Part shown: piece after piece, positions 53,395 to 61,026 of the stretch
Numbering within the stretch: position 1 is the first letter of the stretch
Layout of the letters: each line of letters starts with the position of its first letter
Source of the DNA: Rhizobium sp. 11515TR
Lineage (GTDB): Bacteria > Pseudomonadota > Alphaproteobacteria > Rhizobiales > Rhizobiaceae
Length of the DNA: 64,000 nucleotides
Direction: 5' to 3'
Assembly: GCF_002277895.1 (NCBI RefSeq)
Contig: NZ_CP022999.1
Coordinates: forward strand, 62,001 to 126,000
Program-made: the position numbers and the translations under genes
Notes under the pieces: generated by a model
The model's input: the letters and a program-made list of their open reading frames with translations, nothing else
What the model was told of the DNA's origin: nothing
The model's database searches: none

Positions 53395-54324
53395 ATGTTG
53401 AAATTTCTGAGTGCAAGCGCGCTCGCGCTGGTGCTGTCGTCGCAAGCCTACGCCGCCGACAGGATCGGCGTTTCGATGGGCTACCTGACGACCAATTTCC
53501 AGACCCTGATCGCCAATGGCATGCAGGATTACGGCAAGACCAAGGGCCTTGATCTGCAGGTGGTGGATGCCGCCAACGACGTAAACAAGCAGCTCGATCA
53601 GGTGCGCAATTTCGCAGCCGGCGGTGTCTCGGCCATCATCGTCGATCCGGTGGATTCGGACGGCACGCCGGCGATCAGCAAGATTGCCGAAGATGCCGGC
53701 ATTCCCCTGATCTACGTCAATATCCAGCCGACAGATCTCTCCACGCTCGGCAAGAAGCAGGCATTCGTCGGCTCGAATGAAACCGAATCCGGCACGCTTC
53801 AGACGAAGGAAGTCTGTCGCATGCTCGGCGGCAAGGGTGAGGTCGTCATCATGATCGGCGACCTCAGCAGCCAGGCGGCCCGCCAGCGGACGCAGGATGT
53901 GCATGACGTGCTCAAGACCGGTGATTGCAGCGGCATCAAGGTGGTGCGCGAGCAGGTCGGCAATTGGAGCCGCGTCGATGGCGCCGATCTCGTTTCGAAC
54001 TGGCTGACCTCTGGCCTCGCGTTCGATGCCGTCATTGCCAACAACGACGAAATGGCACTTGGCGCGATCTCAGCGATCAAGAACGCCGGCGGTTCGACCG
54101 ATAAGACGATCGTTGCGGGCATCGATGCGACGCCGGATGCGCTGCAGGCGATGAAGTCGGGCGACCTCAAGGTCACCGTCTTCCAGGACGCCAAGGCGCA
54201 GGGCCGCGGCGCCGTCGATACGGCGATCAAGGCCATCAATGGTGAGCAGATCGACCGGGAAGTCTGGATCCCTTTCAAGCTGGTGACGAAGGAGAACATG
54301 GTTCAATTCGAGAGCCTCAACTGA
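53395..54324 (+). CDS. Rhizopine-binding-like ABC substrate-binding protein (MocB-like)
   Basis: 309 residues from ATG 53395 (GGGAGGAG upstream), signal peptide ending SSQAYA. Ribose-type binding protein: RIGVSMGYLTTNFQTLIANGM, AIIVDPVDSDG, VIANNDEMALGAISAIKNAG and AGIDATPDAL. It fits MocB, the rhizopine-binding protein of S. meliloti, by family and cluster. No permease or ATPase gene accompanies it here, so it must use a transporter core encoded elsewhere. Hairpins lie between it and mocD. Confidence 0.82.
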   Translation: MLKFLSASALALVLSSQAYAADRIGVSMGYLTTNFQTLIANGMQDYGKTKGLDLQVVDAANDVNKQLDQVRNFAAGGVSAIIVDPVDSDGTPAISKIAEDAGIPLIYVNIQPTDLSTLGKKQAFVGSNETESGTLQTKEVCRMLGGKGEVVIMIGDLSSQAARQRTQDVHDVLKTGDCSGIKVVREQVGNWSRVDGADLVSNWLTSGLAFDAVIANNDEMALGAISAIKNAGGSTDKTIVAGIDATPDALQAMKSGDLKVTVFQDAKAQGRGAVDTAIKAINGEQIDREVWIPFKLVTKENMVQFESLN

Positions 54325-54332
54325 GTGGAAAA

Positions 54333-54394
54333 GCGCCGGCAACGTAGAGCATGACTGCCGGCGCACGGGAAGGAGGGCGACCGGCCCCCTTCCC
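54333..54394 (+). terminator. Paired hairpins between the mocB- and mocD-like genes
   Basis: Stem 54333-54341 with 54356-54364 (9 perfect pairs) is followed by 54367-54373 with 54388-54394 (7 perfect pairs, extended by GGG/CCC). Such structures after a binding-protein gene often slow decay or reduce read-through. This could make MocB more abundant than MocD. No strong T run follows. Confidence 0.5.
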
Positions 54395-54517
54395 GCCTTA
54401 GATTGCGCGGCAACGAACTTCCGGTCGCCATGAGCAAATTTCATCAAATCAATGCTGTCGTTTCCAGCCGATGCCGCTGACACTGACCGCATCTTTTCAT
54501 TCATCGGGAGGCACATC

Positions 54518-55552
54518 ATGGACGACACGCTCTACGGCACGCGCGACAAGCGCGGCGACTGGAAACCCAACAAGCTCTTGCAATATCCGCCCGTTTTCAT
54601 CTGGCCGGCGAAACCGCTGGCGTTCCTGAAATGGTTCTTCGGCTATCCCGGCTATCTGATGCCCTGGAATGTCGTCTATGCCGTCGTCGCAACATTGCTC
54701 TGGCTCTATGCGACGCCCTCGATGGAGACCATGAAGACGCTGGCGCCGGGCTGGATCGCCTATCTTCTCGTGCGTAATGCCGTCCTGGTCTTCCTGTTCT
54801 TCGGCGCCTTTCACCTGCGCCTCTACATGCAGAAGAAGCAGGGCACGAGCTTCAAATACAATAGCAAGTGGCCGTCGAAGGATAATTCCGCCTTCCTCTT
54901 CAGCAACCAGACCGTCGACAATGTGATCTGGACCTTTGCAAGCGCCGTACCCCTCTGGACAGCCTTCGAAGTGCTGACGCTATGGGCCTTTGCGAACGGC
55001 CTCATTCCCTATGTCGACTTCGGCGAACATCCGATCTATTGCGCCATCATCATGCTCTTGATCCCGGCGTTCCGCGATCTGCATTTCTATCTGGTGCACC
55101 GCCTGATCCACTGGCCGCCGCTCTATCATACGGTTCACAAGCTGCATCATAACAACGTCAATCCCGGTCCCTGGTCCGGCCTCGCCATGCATCCGGTCGA
55201 GCATCTCCTGTATTTCTCCGGCGTTCTCATCCATTGGATCGTACCGTCCAATCCGATCCACGCGCTGTTCCATCTGACGCATGCGGCACTTGCGCCGGCT
55301 CCGGGCCATGCCGGCTTCGACAAGATCGTGATCGGCGAGGAAGCCGGGATCGATACCCATGCCTATGACCATTACCTCCACCACAAGTTCTTCGAGTGCA
55401 ATTATGCCGATGGCGTGATCCCGCTCGATCAGTGGTTCGGCACCTTTCACGACGGCTCGAAAGAGGCCGAGGACCGCATGAACAAGCGCTTCATGGAGCG
55501 CGCCAAGAAATATGCAGAAAAGCAGGCCCGCCGCTCCGGCGCGCCAAGCTAG
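54518..55552 (+). CDS. mocD: Sterol desaturase/fatty acid hydroxylase superfamily oxygenase (MocD-like)
   Basis: 344 residues from ATG 54518 behind GGGAGG. Integral membrane di-iron oxygenase with at least four hydrophobic segments. The histidine clusters are HFYLVHRLIHW, HTVHKLHHNN and HYLHHKFFE. MocD-type proteins act with the Rieske-type ferredoxin MocE and reductase MocF, encoded at 56951-58506, in rhizopine catabolism. Hydroxylation of the O-methyl group would release formaldehyde. The enzyme class is clear; the substrate is inferred. Confidence 0.87.
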   Translation: MDDTLYGTRDKRGDWKPNKLLQYPPVFIWPAKPLAFLKWFFGYPGYLMPWNVVYAVVATLLWLYATPSMETMKTLAPGWIAYLLVRNAVLVFLFFGAFHLRLYMQKKQGTSFKYNSKWPSKDNSAFLFSNQTVDNVIWTFASAVPLWTAFEVLTLWAFANGLIPYVDFGEHPIYCAIIMLLIPAFRDLHFYLVHRLIHWPPLYHTVHKLHHNNVNPGPWSGLAMHPVEHLLYFSGVLIHWIVPSNPIHALFHLTHAALAPAPGHAGFDKIVIGEEAGIDTHAYDHYLHHKFFECNYADGVIPLDQWFGTFHDGSKEAEDRMNKRFMERAKKYAEKQARRSGAPS

Positions 55553-55565
55553 CAGCGAGCCGAAG

Positions 55566-55589
55566 CCTGGCTGGGTTCTTCCAGCCAGG
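55566..55589 (+). terminator. Stem-loop directly after the mocD-like gene
   Basis: CCTGGCTG and CAGCCAGG pair around an 8-nt loop starting 14 bases after the stop. No long T run follows; a stronger hairpin lies at 55691-55726. Confidence 0.45.
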
Positions 55590-55690
55590 ACAATGATCTC
55601 AAGGACTTGCCAAAGGCGCTATGTGCTCCATATGCGCGTATTGAGCTCTCCCCCCGCCACCGGTTCAATCGGCCGTTGATGGCGGGAAAT

Positions 55691-55726
55691 GCCGGAGCCT
55701 GCGGCCCTCCTTCCGCAGGCTCCGGC
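55691..55726. terminator. Strong bidirectional hairpin between mocD-like and LacI genes
   Basis: A perfect 14-bp stem (55691-55704 with 55713-55726) with an 8-nt loop, just before the end of the minus-strand LacI gene at 55735. It is followed by CTTGTC on the plus side. It probably terminates both converging transcripts. Confidence 0.75.
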
Positions 55727-55734
55727 CTTGTCAC

Positions 55735-56772
55735 TTACTGGTGACTGGATGCCGGGCCAATATTCTCCGTCATATAGGTCAGGAACGGAACCGGCTCTTG
55801 GCTAACGGGCACGTCGATAATCCCCATTCGCGATAATATCGTATCCAGTGCGCGCCTCGCCTGGGTTTCGGGCGCCTGATCGAGAACGAGCGTCATCAAC
55901 CCAGAGGCGATGAAGCGGCGCGTTTCGTCGTTGAGCTCGTGCCCTATCCAGATGCAATCCCTTCCCTGTCGTTCCTGAAAGCGCTGAAGCACCGAGCCGA
56001 CCCCGAGATTGGCGCCGCCGGCATTGTAGATGCCGACAATATCTGGACAGCGACGCAGCACCTGCGTCATCACTTCCGCGGATTTCACGTCGTCATCCCA
56101 GCCGAATACGACTTCCGAAAACTGCAGCGCGGAATCACGCTGAGAACCGAGATAATCGGAGAAGCCGCGAATGCGCTCTCGGTGAATCTGATAGGCCCAG
56201 CTATGACAGATGGCGACGATGCTTCCCGCCGCGTGCCGCAGCATCTGCGACATGTAGAAGCCGGCGGTTCGGCCTGCGGCGTAGTTGTCGATCCCCACGA
56301 ACACGTCGTCCCTTCCCGTGAGATACGAAACGATCTGGACGACTTCGATGTCGGCGGCACGCGCCTTTCGCAAGCTCTCCCGGATTGCCGGATGATCGAC
56401 CGCCGCAACGATCAGGCCATGCCGGCGAATGCTGCTATCGGCCACATGCGCAGCGAACTTCTCCGGCTCGCTCTCTTCGAGAAAGGTCCGGTGGACCGTG
56501 ATCGAGCTGTCCAGTGAGGCAGCGATCCGCTCGAAGGCATGGTTGAGCCGGCTGAAGAACGGCGACTCCGGCCTGACCAGGATGACTTCGATGCGGATCG
56601 TGCCGCGATAAAGACTTGGGATGATCCCCTTATAGCCTAAGCGCTTTGCGGCCAGCACCACCTTCTCCGCCGTTTGCGGCCTGACGCTGCCGCGTTCGTT
56701 GAGAACGCGCTCCACAGTCGCAAGGCCGACACCAGCGGCGGCGGCGATGTCCACGAGACGTGCCTTCTTCAT
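55735..56772 (-). CDS. LacI family regulator of the moc-like cluster
   Basis: 345 residues with the LacI HTH at residues 4-25 (ARLVDIAAAAGVGLATVERVL) and a binding-protein-like sensor domain (IRIEVILVRPESPFFSRL, VFVGIDNYAAGRTAGFY). Classical moc clusters are instead controlled by MocR, an aminotransferase-like regulator, so this locus uses a different control system. GGAGG precedes the ATG. A candidate operator (56785-56800) lies 12 bp upstream. It probably represses mocCBDEF and itself until the inducer binds. Confidence 0.88.
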   Translation of the reverse strand: MKKARLVDIAAAAGVGLATVERVLNERGSVRPQTAEKVVLAAKRLGYKGIIPSLYRGTIRIEVILVRPESPFFSRLNHAFERIAASLDSSITVHRTFLEESEPEKFAAHVADSSIRRHGLIVAAVDHPAIRESLRKARAADIEVVQIVSYLTGRDDVFVGIDNYAAGRTAGFYMSQMLRHAAGSIVAICHSWAYQIHRERIRGFSDYLGSQRDSALQFSEVVFGWDDDVKSAEVMTQVLRRCPDIVGIYNAGGANLGVGSVLQRFQERQGRDCIWIGHELNDETRRFIASGLMTLVLDQAPETQARRALDTILSRMGIIDVPVSQEPVPFLTYMTENIGPASSHQ

Positions 56773-56784
56773 GCCGCTCCTCCC

Positions 56785-56800
56785 TGATGAAAAATGATCA
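56785..56800. promoter_or_regulatory. Candidate LacI-type operator of the moc-like regulon, site 3
   Basis: TGATGAAAAATGATCA; its reverse complement TGATCATTTTTCATCA matches sites 1 and 2. It lies in the divergent region between the LacI and mocEF-like genes. Confidence 0.65.
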
Positions 56801-56950
56801 TAATCGGCGTGGAATGTGAAGGGGCATTTCGCGCATGCTTGAAACCAGCCGGGAGGAAAAACGATGCGCGATCAAAGCGCAACGTCGACCTGCTCCCAAG
56901 ATTGGACGATGCGTTTCGCGCCTTGCGGCGACTGCAATGAGGAGGAAGAA

Positions 56951-57268
56951 ATGACGAACTGGGTTGATGCCTGCGCTGCCGATGAAATCGATCAGGAGGA
57001 TGTTGTCCGCTTCGATCACGCCGGGCGAACCTTTGCGATCTATCGTAGTCCCGATGACGAATATTTCGCTACGGATGGGCTTTGCACCCATGAGAAAATC
57101 CATCTGGCCGATGGGCTTGTGATGGACGACACCATCGAGTGTCCGAAGCATAATGGCCGCTTCAGCTATAAGACGGGCGAAGCGCGAGGCGCTCCGGTCT
57201 GCATCAATCTGAAAACCTATCCGGTCAAAGTGGAAGGCGATCGCATCCTGATCGGGCTCAGCGCATGA
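56951..57268 (+). CDS. mocE: Rieske-type ferredoxin (MocE-like)
   Basis: 105 residues from ATG 56951, with GAGGAGG upstream. Rieske [2Fe-2S] ligands are in the pattern CTHEKIH and CPKHNGRF. An electron carrier for the MocD-type oxygenase. A second in-frame ATG at 56864 also has a strong GGGAGG site and would add 29 residues rich in Cys and Glu; which start is used cannot be decided from sequence. Overlaps mocF by ATGA. Confidence 0.88.
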   Translation: MTNWVDACAADEIDQEDVVRFDHAGRTFAIYRSPDDEYFATDGLCTHEKIHLADGLVMDDTIECPKHNGRFSYKTGEARGAPVCINLKTYPVKVEGDRILIGLSA

Positions 57269-58506
57269 GCGGCGATGCGGGCATCATCATCGTTGGCGCC
57301 GGTGAATGCGGCGCGCGCGCCGCTTTGAGCCTGAGGGAGGATGGTTACCGGCAGGCGATCACCCTCATCGGCGATGAGATTCACCTTCCTTACGAGCGGC
57401 CGCCTCTTTCCAAACAGGTTCTGCTTGGCGAGATGGAGCCTCGGATACCAACCGTTCTCAATGATCTCGTGCTGGCGGAGCAGGCAATCCGTCATATCGG
57501 CAGCACCTCGGCCGATGCCATCGACACGTCCGCAAAGCAATTGCTCCTCTCCGATGGCCGGGCGCTGCCCTATGACAAACTGCTGCTGGCGACCGGCGCG
57601 GCACCAAGGCGATTGCCGAACGCGCCCGTCAGCCGCCGGATAGTCTACCTGCGGACAATCGACGATGCGCTTGCACTCCGTTTCCTCGTTCGCGCCGATA
57701 TGCATGTGGCAGTGCTTGGGGGCGGTTTCATCGGCCTGGAGGTTGCCGCATCGGTGCGTGGCCGCGGAGCGAGGGTTACGGTCATCGAGTCGCAGGAGCG
57801 TATTCTCAAGCGCGGTGTCCCCGAACCGATCGCCGAAACGATCACTGCCCTGCACCAAGGCAATGGCGTCGTCATGAAATGTGGCGTGGCGGTTCTCGGG
57901 CTCGAAGCGGATGAGCAGCGTGTCGATATTTCTCTTTCCGATGGAGATGCGATTTCGGCCGATGTGCTCGTCGTCGGGATCGGTGCGCAGCCACGCACCG
58001 AGCTTGCTGCTCGGGCCGGCATCGCGATCGATAACGGCATTGCGGTCAATGAGCGTCTGGCAACATCGGAGCGCGATATCTACGCCGCCGGCGACTGCTG
58101 CTCGTTTCCGCATCCCCTGTATGGTGGGCGCCGCCTGCGTCTCGAAGCCTGGCGCAATGCACAGGATCAGGGCATTCTCGCCGCCGCAAATTTGATGGGA
58201 GCGGCTCGCAGCTATCAGGCTGTTCCCTATTTTTGGTCGGACCAGTTCGATCATACGCTGCAAATCGCCGGCCTTGTCGATGAGGGCCGTATGGTCGTCC
58301 GCAGAGACCTCGGAGACGGCGCCTTCATCCTGTTTCATCTCGACGACCAGCAGCGGCTGGTCGCTGCAAGCGGCGTCGGCCCTGGCAACAAGATCGCCAG
58401 GGATATCAAGCTCAGCGAGATGCTGATTGCCAGACGCGTCACGCCGCCGATGGAGGTGCTGGCCGGCAACGCGAACTTGAAATCCATGCTGCCTCGAGTG
58501 GCCTGA
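57265..58506 (+). CDS. mocF: Ferredoxin reductase (MocF-like)
   Basis: 413 residues of the FAD-dependent pyridine nucleotide-disulphide reductase family. GAGECGARAALSL for FAD near the N-terminus, LPYERPPLSKQVLL, LGGGFIGLEVAASVRGRGARVTVIE for NAD(P)H in pieces, and the C-terminal DIYAAGDCCSFPHPLYGG. Related to putidaredoxin- and rubredoxin-type reductases. It would pass electrons from NAD(P)H to MocE and on to MocD. Start overlaps mocE by ATGA. Confidence 0.9.
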   Translation: MSGDAGIIIVGAGECGARAALSLREDGYRQAITLIGDEIHLPYERPPLSKQVLLGEMEPRIPTVLNDLVLAEQAIRHIGSTSADAIDTSAKQLLLSDGRALPYDKLLLATGAAPRRLPNAPVSRRIVYLRTIDDALALRFLVRADMHVAVLGGGFIGLEVAASVRGRGARVTVIESQERILKRGVPEPIAETITALHQGNGVVMKCGVAVLGLEADEQRVDISLSDGDAISADVLVVGIGAQPRTELAARAGIAIDNGIAVNERLATSERDIYAAGDCCSFPHPLYGGRRLRLEAWRNAQDQGILAAANLMGAARSYQAVPYFWSDQFDHTLQIAGLVDEGRMVVRRDLGDGAFILFHLDDQQRLVAASGVGPGNKIARDIKLSEMLIARRVTPPMEVLAGNANLKSMLPRVA

Positions 58507-58810
58507 CAGGCTATCAAGATATGTTCGCTTTGCGTCTTCGATCACGACGCCTGCCGGCGTCATCGGCAGGCTGCAGCAATGCATTCATGAGCAGACGCCA
58601 TAAGTGCTTTCAGCATTCAGGTGCTAATCCGGCATCCGGATCGTCCTACATTCCTTTTGCAGTTCCCTAAGGTGTAGCAGCGGCGGCCATTCGCCCGGAT
58701 CGCTGCGAGATCCGACGCGGATATCTGTCTTGCTCTGCAAAGGCGTCGAGCCGGAGCCGAAAGTCGCAGAGCGACTTCACAGACAATGCCAGACCCAACA
58801 AAGGATAGCC
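58507..58810. other. Intergenic region with a terminator-like hairpin after mocF
   Basis: A stem GCCTGCCG (58549-58556) with CGGCAGGC (58564-58571) follows mocF by 43 bp. The rest of the 304 bp shows no supported gene. Confidence 0.5.
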
Positions 58811-58915
58811 ATGGAATGCACCCTTACCGCAGCAAGCTTCATCCTCGCAGTGCTTTTCCTATGCGGACAAGCAAAGAGTATGGAGCTTAGTCCGGCGGCA
58901 GCCGCCCGGCGGTAA
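58811..58915 (+). CDS. Possible small membrane protein (34 aa)
   Basis: Starts at an ATG six bases after AAGGA and encodes MECTLTAASFILAVLFLCGQ then a short tail; the middle is one hydrophobic helix. It could be a small membrane protein or the remnant of a signal peptide. The stop codon lies inside a hairpin (58911-58918 with 58931-58938). Only coding potential and a ribosome site support it. Confidence 0.3.
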   Translation: MECTLTAASFILAVLFLCGQAKSMELSPAAAARR

Positions 58916-58938
58916 AAGGCCCGGCGGAGACTTTTACC
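58911..58938 (+). terminator. Hairpin overlapping the small ORF stop
   Basis: GGTAAAAG and CTTTTACC form an 8-bp perfect stem around a 12-nt loop and overlap the stop codon of the possible small ORF. It could end a short transcript or fold the leader of the tautomerase gene. Confidence 0.4.
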
Positions 58939-58973
58939 GGCCCGACAATCTCGATAAGCACAGGAATGAATCG

Positions 58974-59207
58974 ATGCCCCATATAATTTTGAAAATGGCA
59001 GCAGGAAGAACCGAAGCAATGAAGCATGCCGTGGCTGAAAATCTGGCCAAGGCCGTCATCGAAACACTCGGCGTTGACGAGAGTTCGGTTTCCGTCGCGA
59101 TCGAGGATGTGGCGATGTCCGATTGGGCCGGGAAGGTCTATGTCCCCGACATCCAGGGCAAATCCGACACGATCTATAAGAAGCCGGGCTACGATCCGTT
59201 TCGGTGA
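58974..59207 (+). CDS. Tautomerase family protein (4-oxalocrotonate tautomerase-like)
   Basis: 77 residues beginning MPHIILKMAAGRTEAMK, so that Pro becomes the N-terminal catalytic residue after Met removal. Followed by VAIEDVAMSDWAGKVY, typical of the family. It catalyses keto-enol tautomerisation of small oxo acids. CAGGA precedes the start. It stands alone between the moc-like cluster and a HAD phosphatase gene. Substrate unknown. Confidence 0.87.
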   Translation: MPHIILKMAAGRTEAMKHAVAENLAKAVIETLGVDESSVSVAIEDVAMSDWAGKVYVPDIQGKSDTIYKKPGYDPFR

Positions 59208-59215
59208 GGGGCCGG

Positions 59216-59878
59216 TTAATCGGATCGGGGAGAGAGATGCAGACGACCATTTGCATCGATGCCCGCACTCACGCGATCATAGTCCTCAATAGTCGGATGC
59301 CGCGTGAATAACGGCGTCCGATGGGGCGCGCTGATCACGAGCACGGAAGCACCTGAGGCTTCCGCCGCCTCTATCCCCGCTGGGGCATCTTCAAAAATAA
59401 GACATTCTTCAATTGGTTGCGCCAACTTCCTTGCAGCCAACATGAAGCCATCCGGCGCCGGCTTGCCATGCTGCACATCCTCGCCGGCGATCAGAATTTC
59501 GGGCCAGGGAATACCGGCTGCCGCAATGCGGACCTTGGCGAGTTCGCGTGGGGCGGAGGTGACGATCGCCCAGCGATCCGACGGCAGGCTTCTCAGAAAA
59601 CCGATGGCGCCCGCGATCGGTTCGACGCCGGAAACATCTTCGATTTCCGCCTGTGTGAGGAGCCTGACCTCTTCGGCAGGATCGATCCCTGACAGATCGA
59701 GGCGGGTGATCGTCTCGATCGCCTTGCGACCATGAACGGTCGCCAGCAAGGCGATAGCATCGACGCCGCGTTTTTCCGCCCACGCGGTCCAGACCCTTTC
59801 GGCGACCGCTATCGAATTCAGGACGGTTCCATCCATGTCGAACAGGAAGGCGCCGAAGGAGCGGTCGTCAAGGGGCAT
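59216..59878 (-). CDS. HAD superfamily sugar phosphatase-like protein
   Basis: 220 residues with the HAD-IA signature: nucleophile Asp14 and acid Asp16 in LFDMDGTVLNS, Thr in VTSAPREL, Lys in KPAPDGFML and the acidic EDAPAGIEAAE. Resembles sugar-phosphate phosphatases. Its start overlaps the stop of the SorC regulator gene by one base, so the two are co-translated. This ties it to the sugar-phosphate locus at 59.2-64 kb. Confidence 0.88.
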   Translation of the reverse strand: MPLDDRSFGAFLFDMDGTVLNSIAVAERVWTAWAEKRGVDAIALLATVHGRKAIETITRLDLSGIDPAEEVRLLTQAEIEDVSGVEPIAGAIGFLRSLPSDRWAIVTSAPRELAKVRIAAAGIPWPEILIAGEDVQHGKPAPDGFMLAARKLAQPIEECLIFEDAPAGIEAAEASGASVLVISAPHRTPLFTRHPTIEDYDRVSAGIDANGRLHLSPRSD

Positions 59879-60840
59879 CAGGATCGATCCTCGGCTTTCT
59901 GATGGGACGACAGACGATCGAGAATAGCCTGCGCGGTATTGGCATCGGTGACCAAAGCATTGATCATTCCCGATCGTGCCGCACCGATAATGCCGCTTGC
60001 CTTGCCTGGAGTCGCTGCAACGGCGATGCAGAGCGGCACCTTGCGCAATTGCGCGGGAGAGGCTGCAATCATCCCCTCCTCTCCATCCCAGTGCAGGATC
60101 TCGCCTTCCTCGGTGACGTAGTGGCGCAGCACGTCGCCGGCTGCTTGGCTTAGCGCCTTTTCACCCGGCAACGCTGTTTCCGAAGGGTTGGCCGCATGTG
60201 TCAGCCCGACGCCGACGATTGCCGCGTCCAGCCTGTCCCAGAGAGACGTCACCTGCTGGACCGTGGGATCTCCGAGAAATGCATCCCGGAGCTCGGTCGA
60301 AGAAATATAGGGCGCATGCAGAAAATGCGGCACGCCACCCATCTGGACCGCCGCCTGGCGCACGAATTCGTTGATCTGAAAGTGAGGCGCTGCGTGCTGC
60401 ATGCCGCCGTTCAGCGCGACCGTGACGATGCCGGGCAATTGCGGCAGACCAGCCAATGTCACCTCGCGCACCGCCCGCCCCCAACCGATGCCGAGCGTCG
60501 AACCCGAGCGCAGGCCCGCCTGCTGCAGAAGTGAGCCGACAGGGGCGGCAAGCGCGCTCAGCACGTTTGATGACGGCGTATCGATCACTGCAGCGGTGCG
60601 CAGCTTCAGGCCCTCGATCAGTGCAGTACTCAGGTCCTCGGCAGGTGAGAGATCGATCACTTCGATCCGGACGATCCCGACTGCCCGGGCTCGCTGCAGC
60701 AACCGCGAAACCGTCGCCGTCGACAGACCGAGCTTCCTGGCAATATCCACCTGCGCCATGTCGGACTGGTAGTGCAGTTTGGCGACCGTGTGCAGCAACG
60801 CGCGATTTGCCGCAGCCTCCTGCGATTGAGACGAATTCAG
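59878..60840 (-). CDS. SorC/DeoR-type sugar-binding transcriptional regulator
   Basis: 320 residues from CTG 60840, which has AAAGGA at the right distance; the conventional alternative TTG 60798 gives 306 residues but lacks a ribosome site. The N-terminal HTH is near residues 30-55 (SDMAQVDIARKLGLSTATVSRLL). A SorC sugar-phosphate-binding domain follows. Divergent from the LacD-type aldolase operon, with a TGTGTTACACA palindrome between. Probably responds to a phosphorylated sugar and controls both units. Confidence 0.85.
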   Translation of the reverse strand: MNSSQSQEAAANRALLHTVAKLHYQSDMAQVDIARKLGLSTATVSRLLQRARAVGIVRIEVIDLSPAEDLSTALIEGLKLRTAAVIDTPSSNVLSALAAPVGSLLQQAGLRSGSTLGIGWGRAVREVTLAGLPQLPGIVTVALNGGMQHAAPHFQINEFVRQAAVQMGGVPHFLHAPYISSTELRDAFLGDPTVQQVTSLWDRLDAAIVGVGLTHAANPSETALPGEKALSQAAGDVLRHYVTEEGEILHWDGEEGMIAASPAQLRKVPLCIAVAATPGKASGIIGAARSGMINALVTDANTAQAILDRLSSHQKAEDRS

Positions 60841-60860
60841 GTTGAAATTCCTTTCTGCAA

Positions 60861-60871
60861 TGTGTTACACA
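60861..60871. promoter_or_regulatory. Candidate SorC-type operator
   Basis: TGTGTTACACA is a perfect inverted repeat around one central base, in the divergent region, 20 bp before the presumed regulator start. Binding by the adjacent SorC-type regulator is inferred. Confidence 0.5.
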
Positions 60872-61026
60872 TATGGCACTTGAGGAGTTATCGCTTAAAA
60901 AGCCCGGTTTCGCAACGTTTATACCGCGCATGAGAGTCCTCAATTTCAGGAGCATTGCCCTCTTCGAGGAGTGGGGAAGGCGTGCTCGTATGGGTGCCGT
61001 TTCGCAACGGCTGGAGGAAGGATCAC

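Noticed and set aside
55691..55726. Regulatory RNA or riboswitch
   Set aside because: A single long perfect stem between converging genes is better explained as a terminator.
57217..58584. 455-codon frame antisense to mocF
   Set aside because: Covers a flavoprotein with intact FAD and NAD(P)H motifs; the antisense product is not protein-like.
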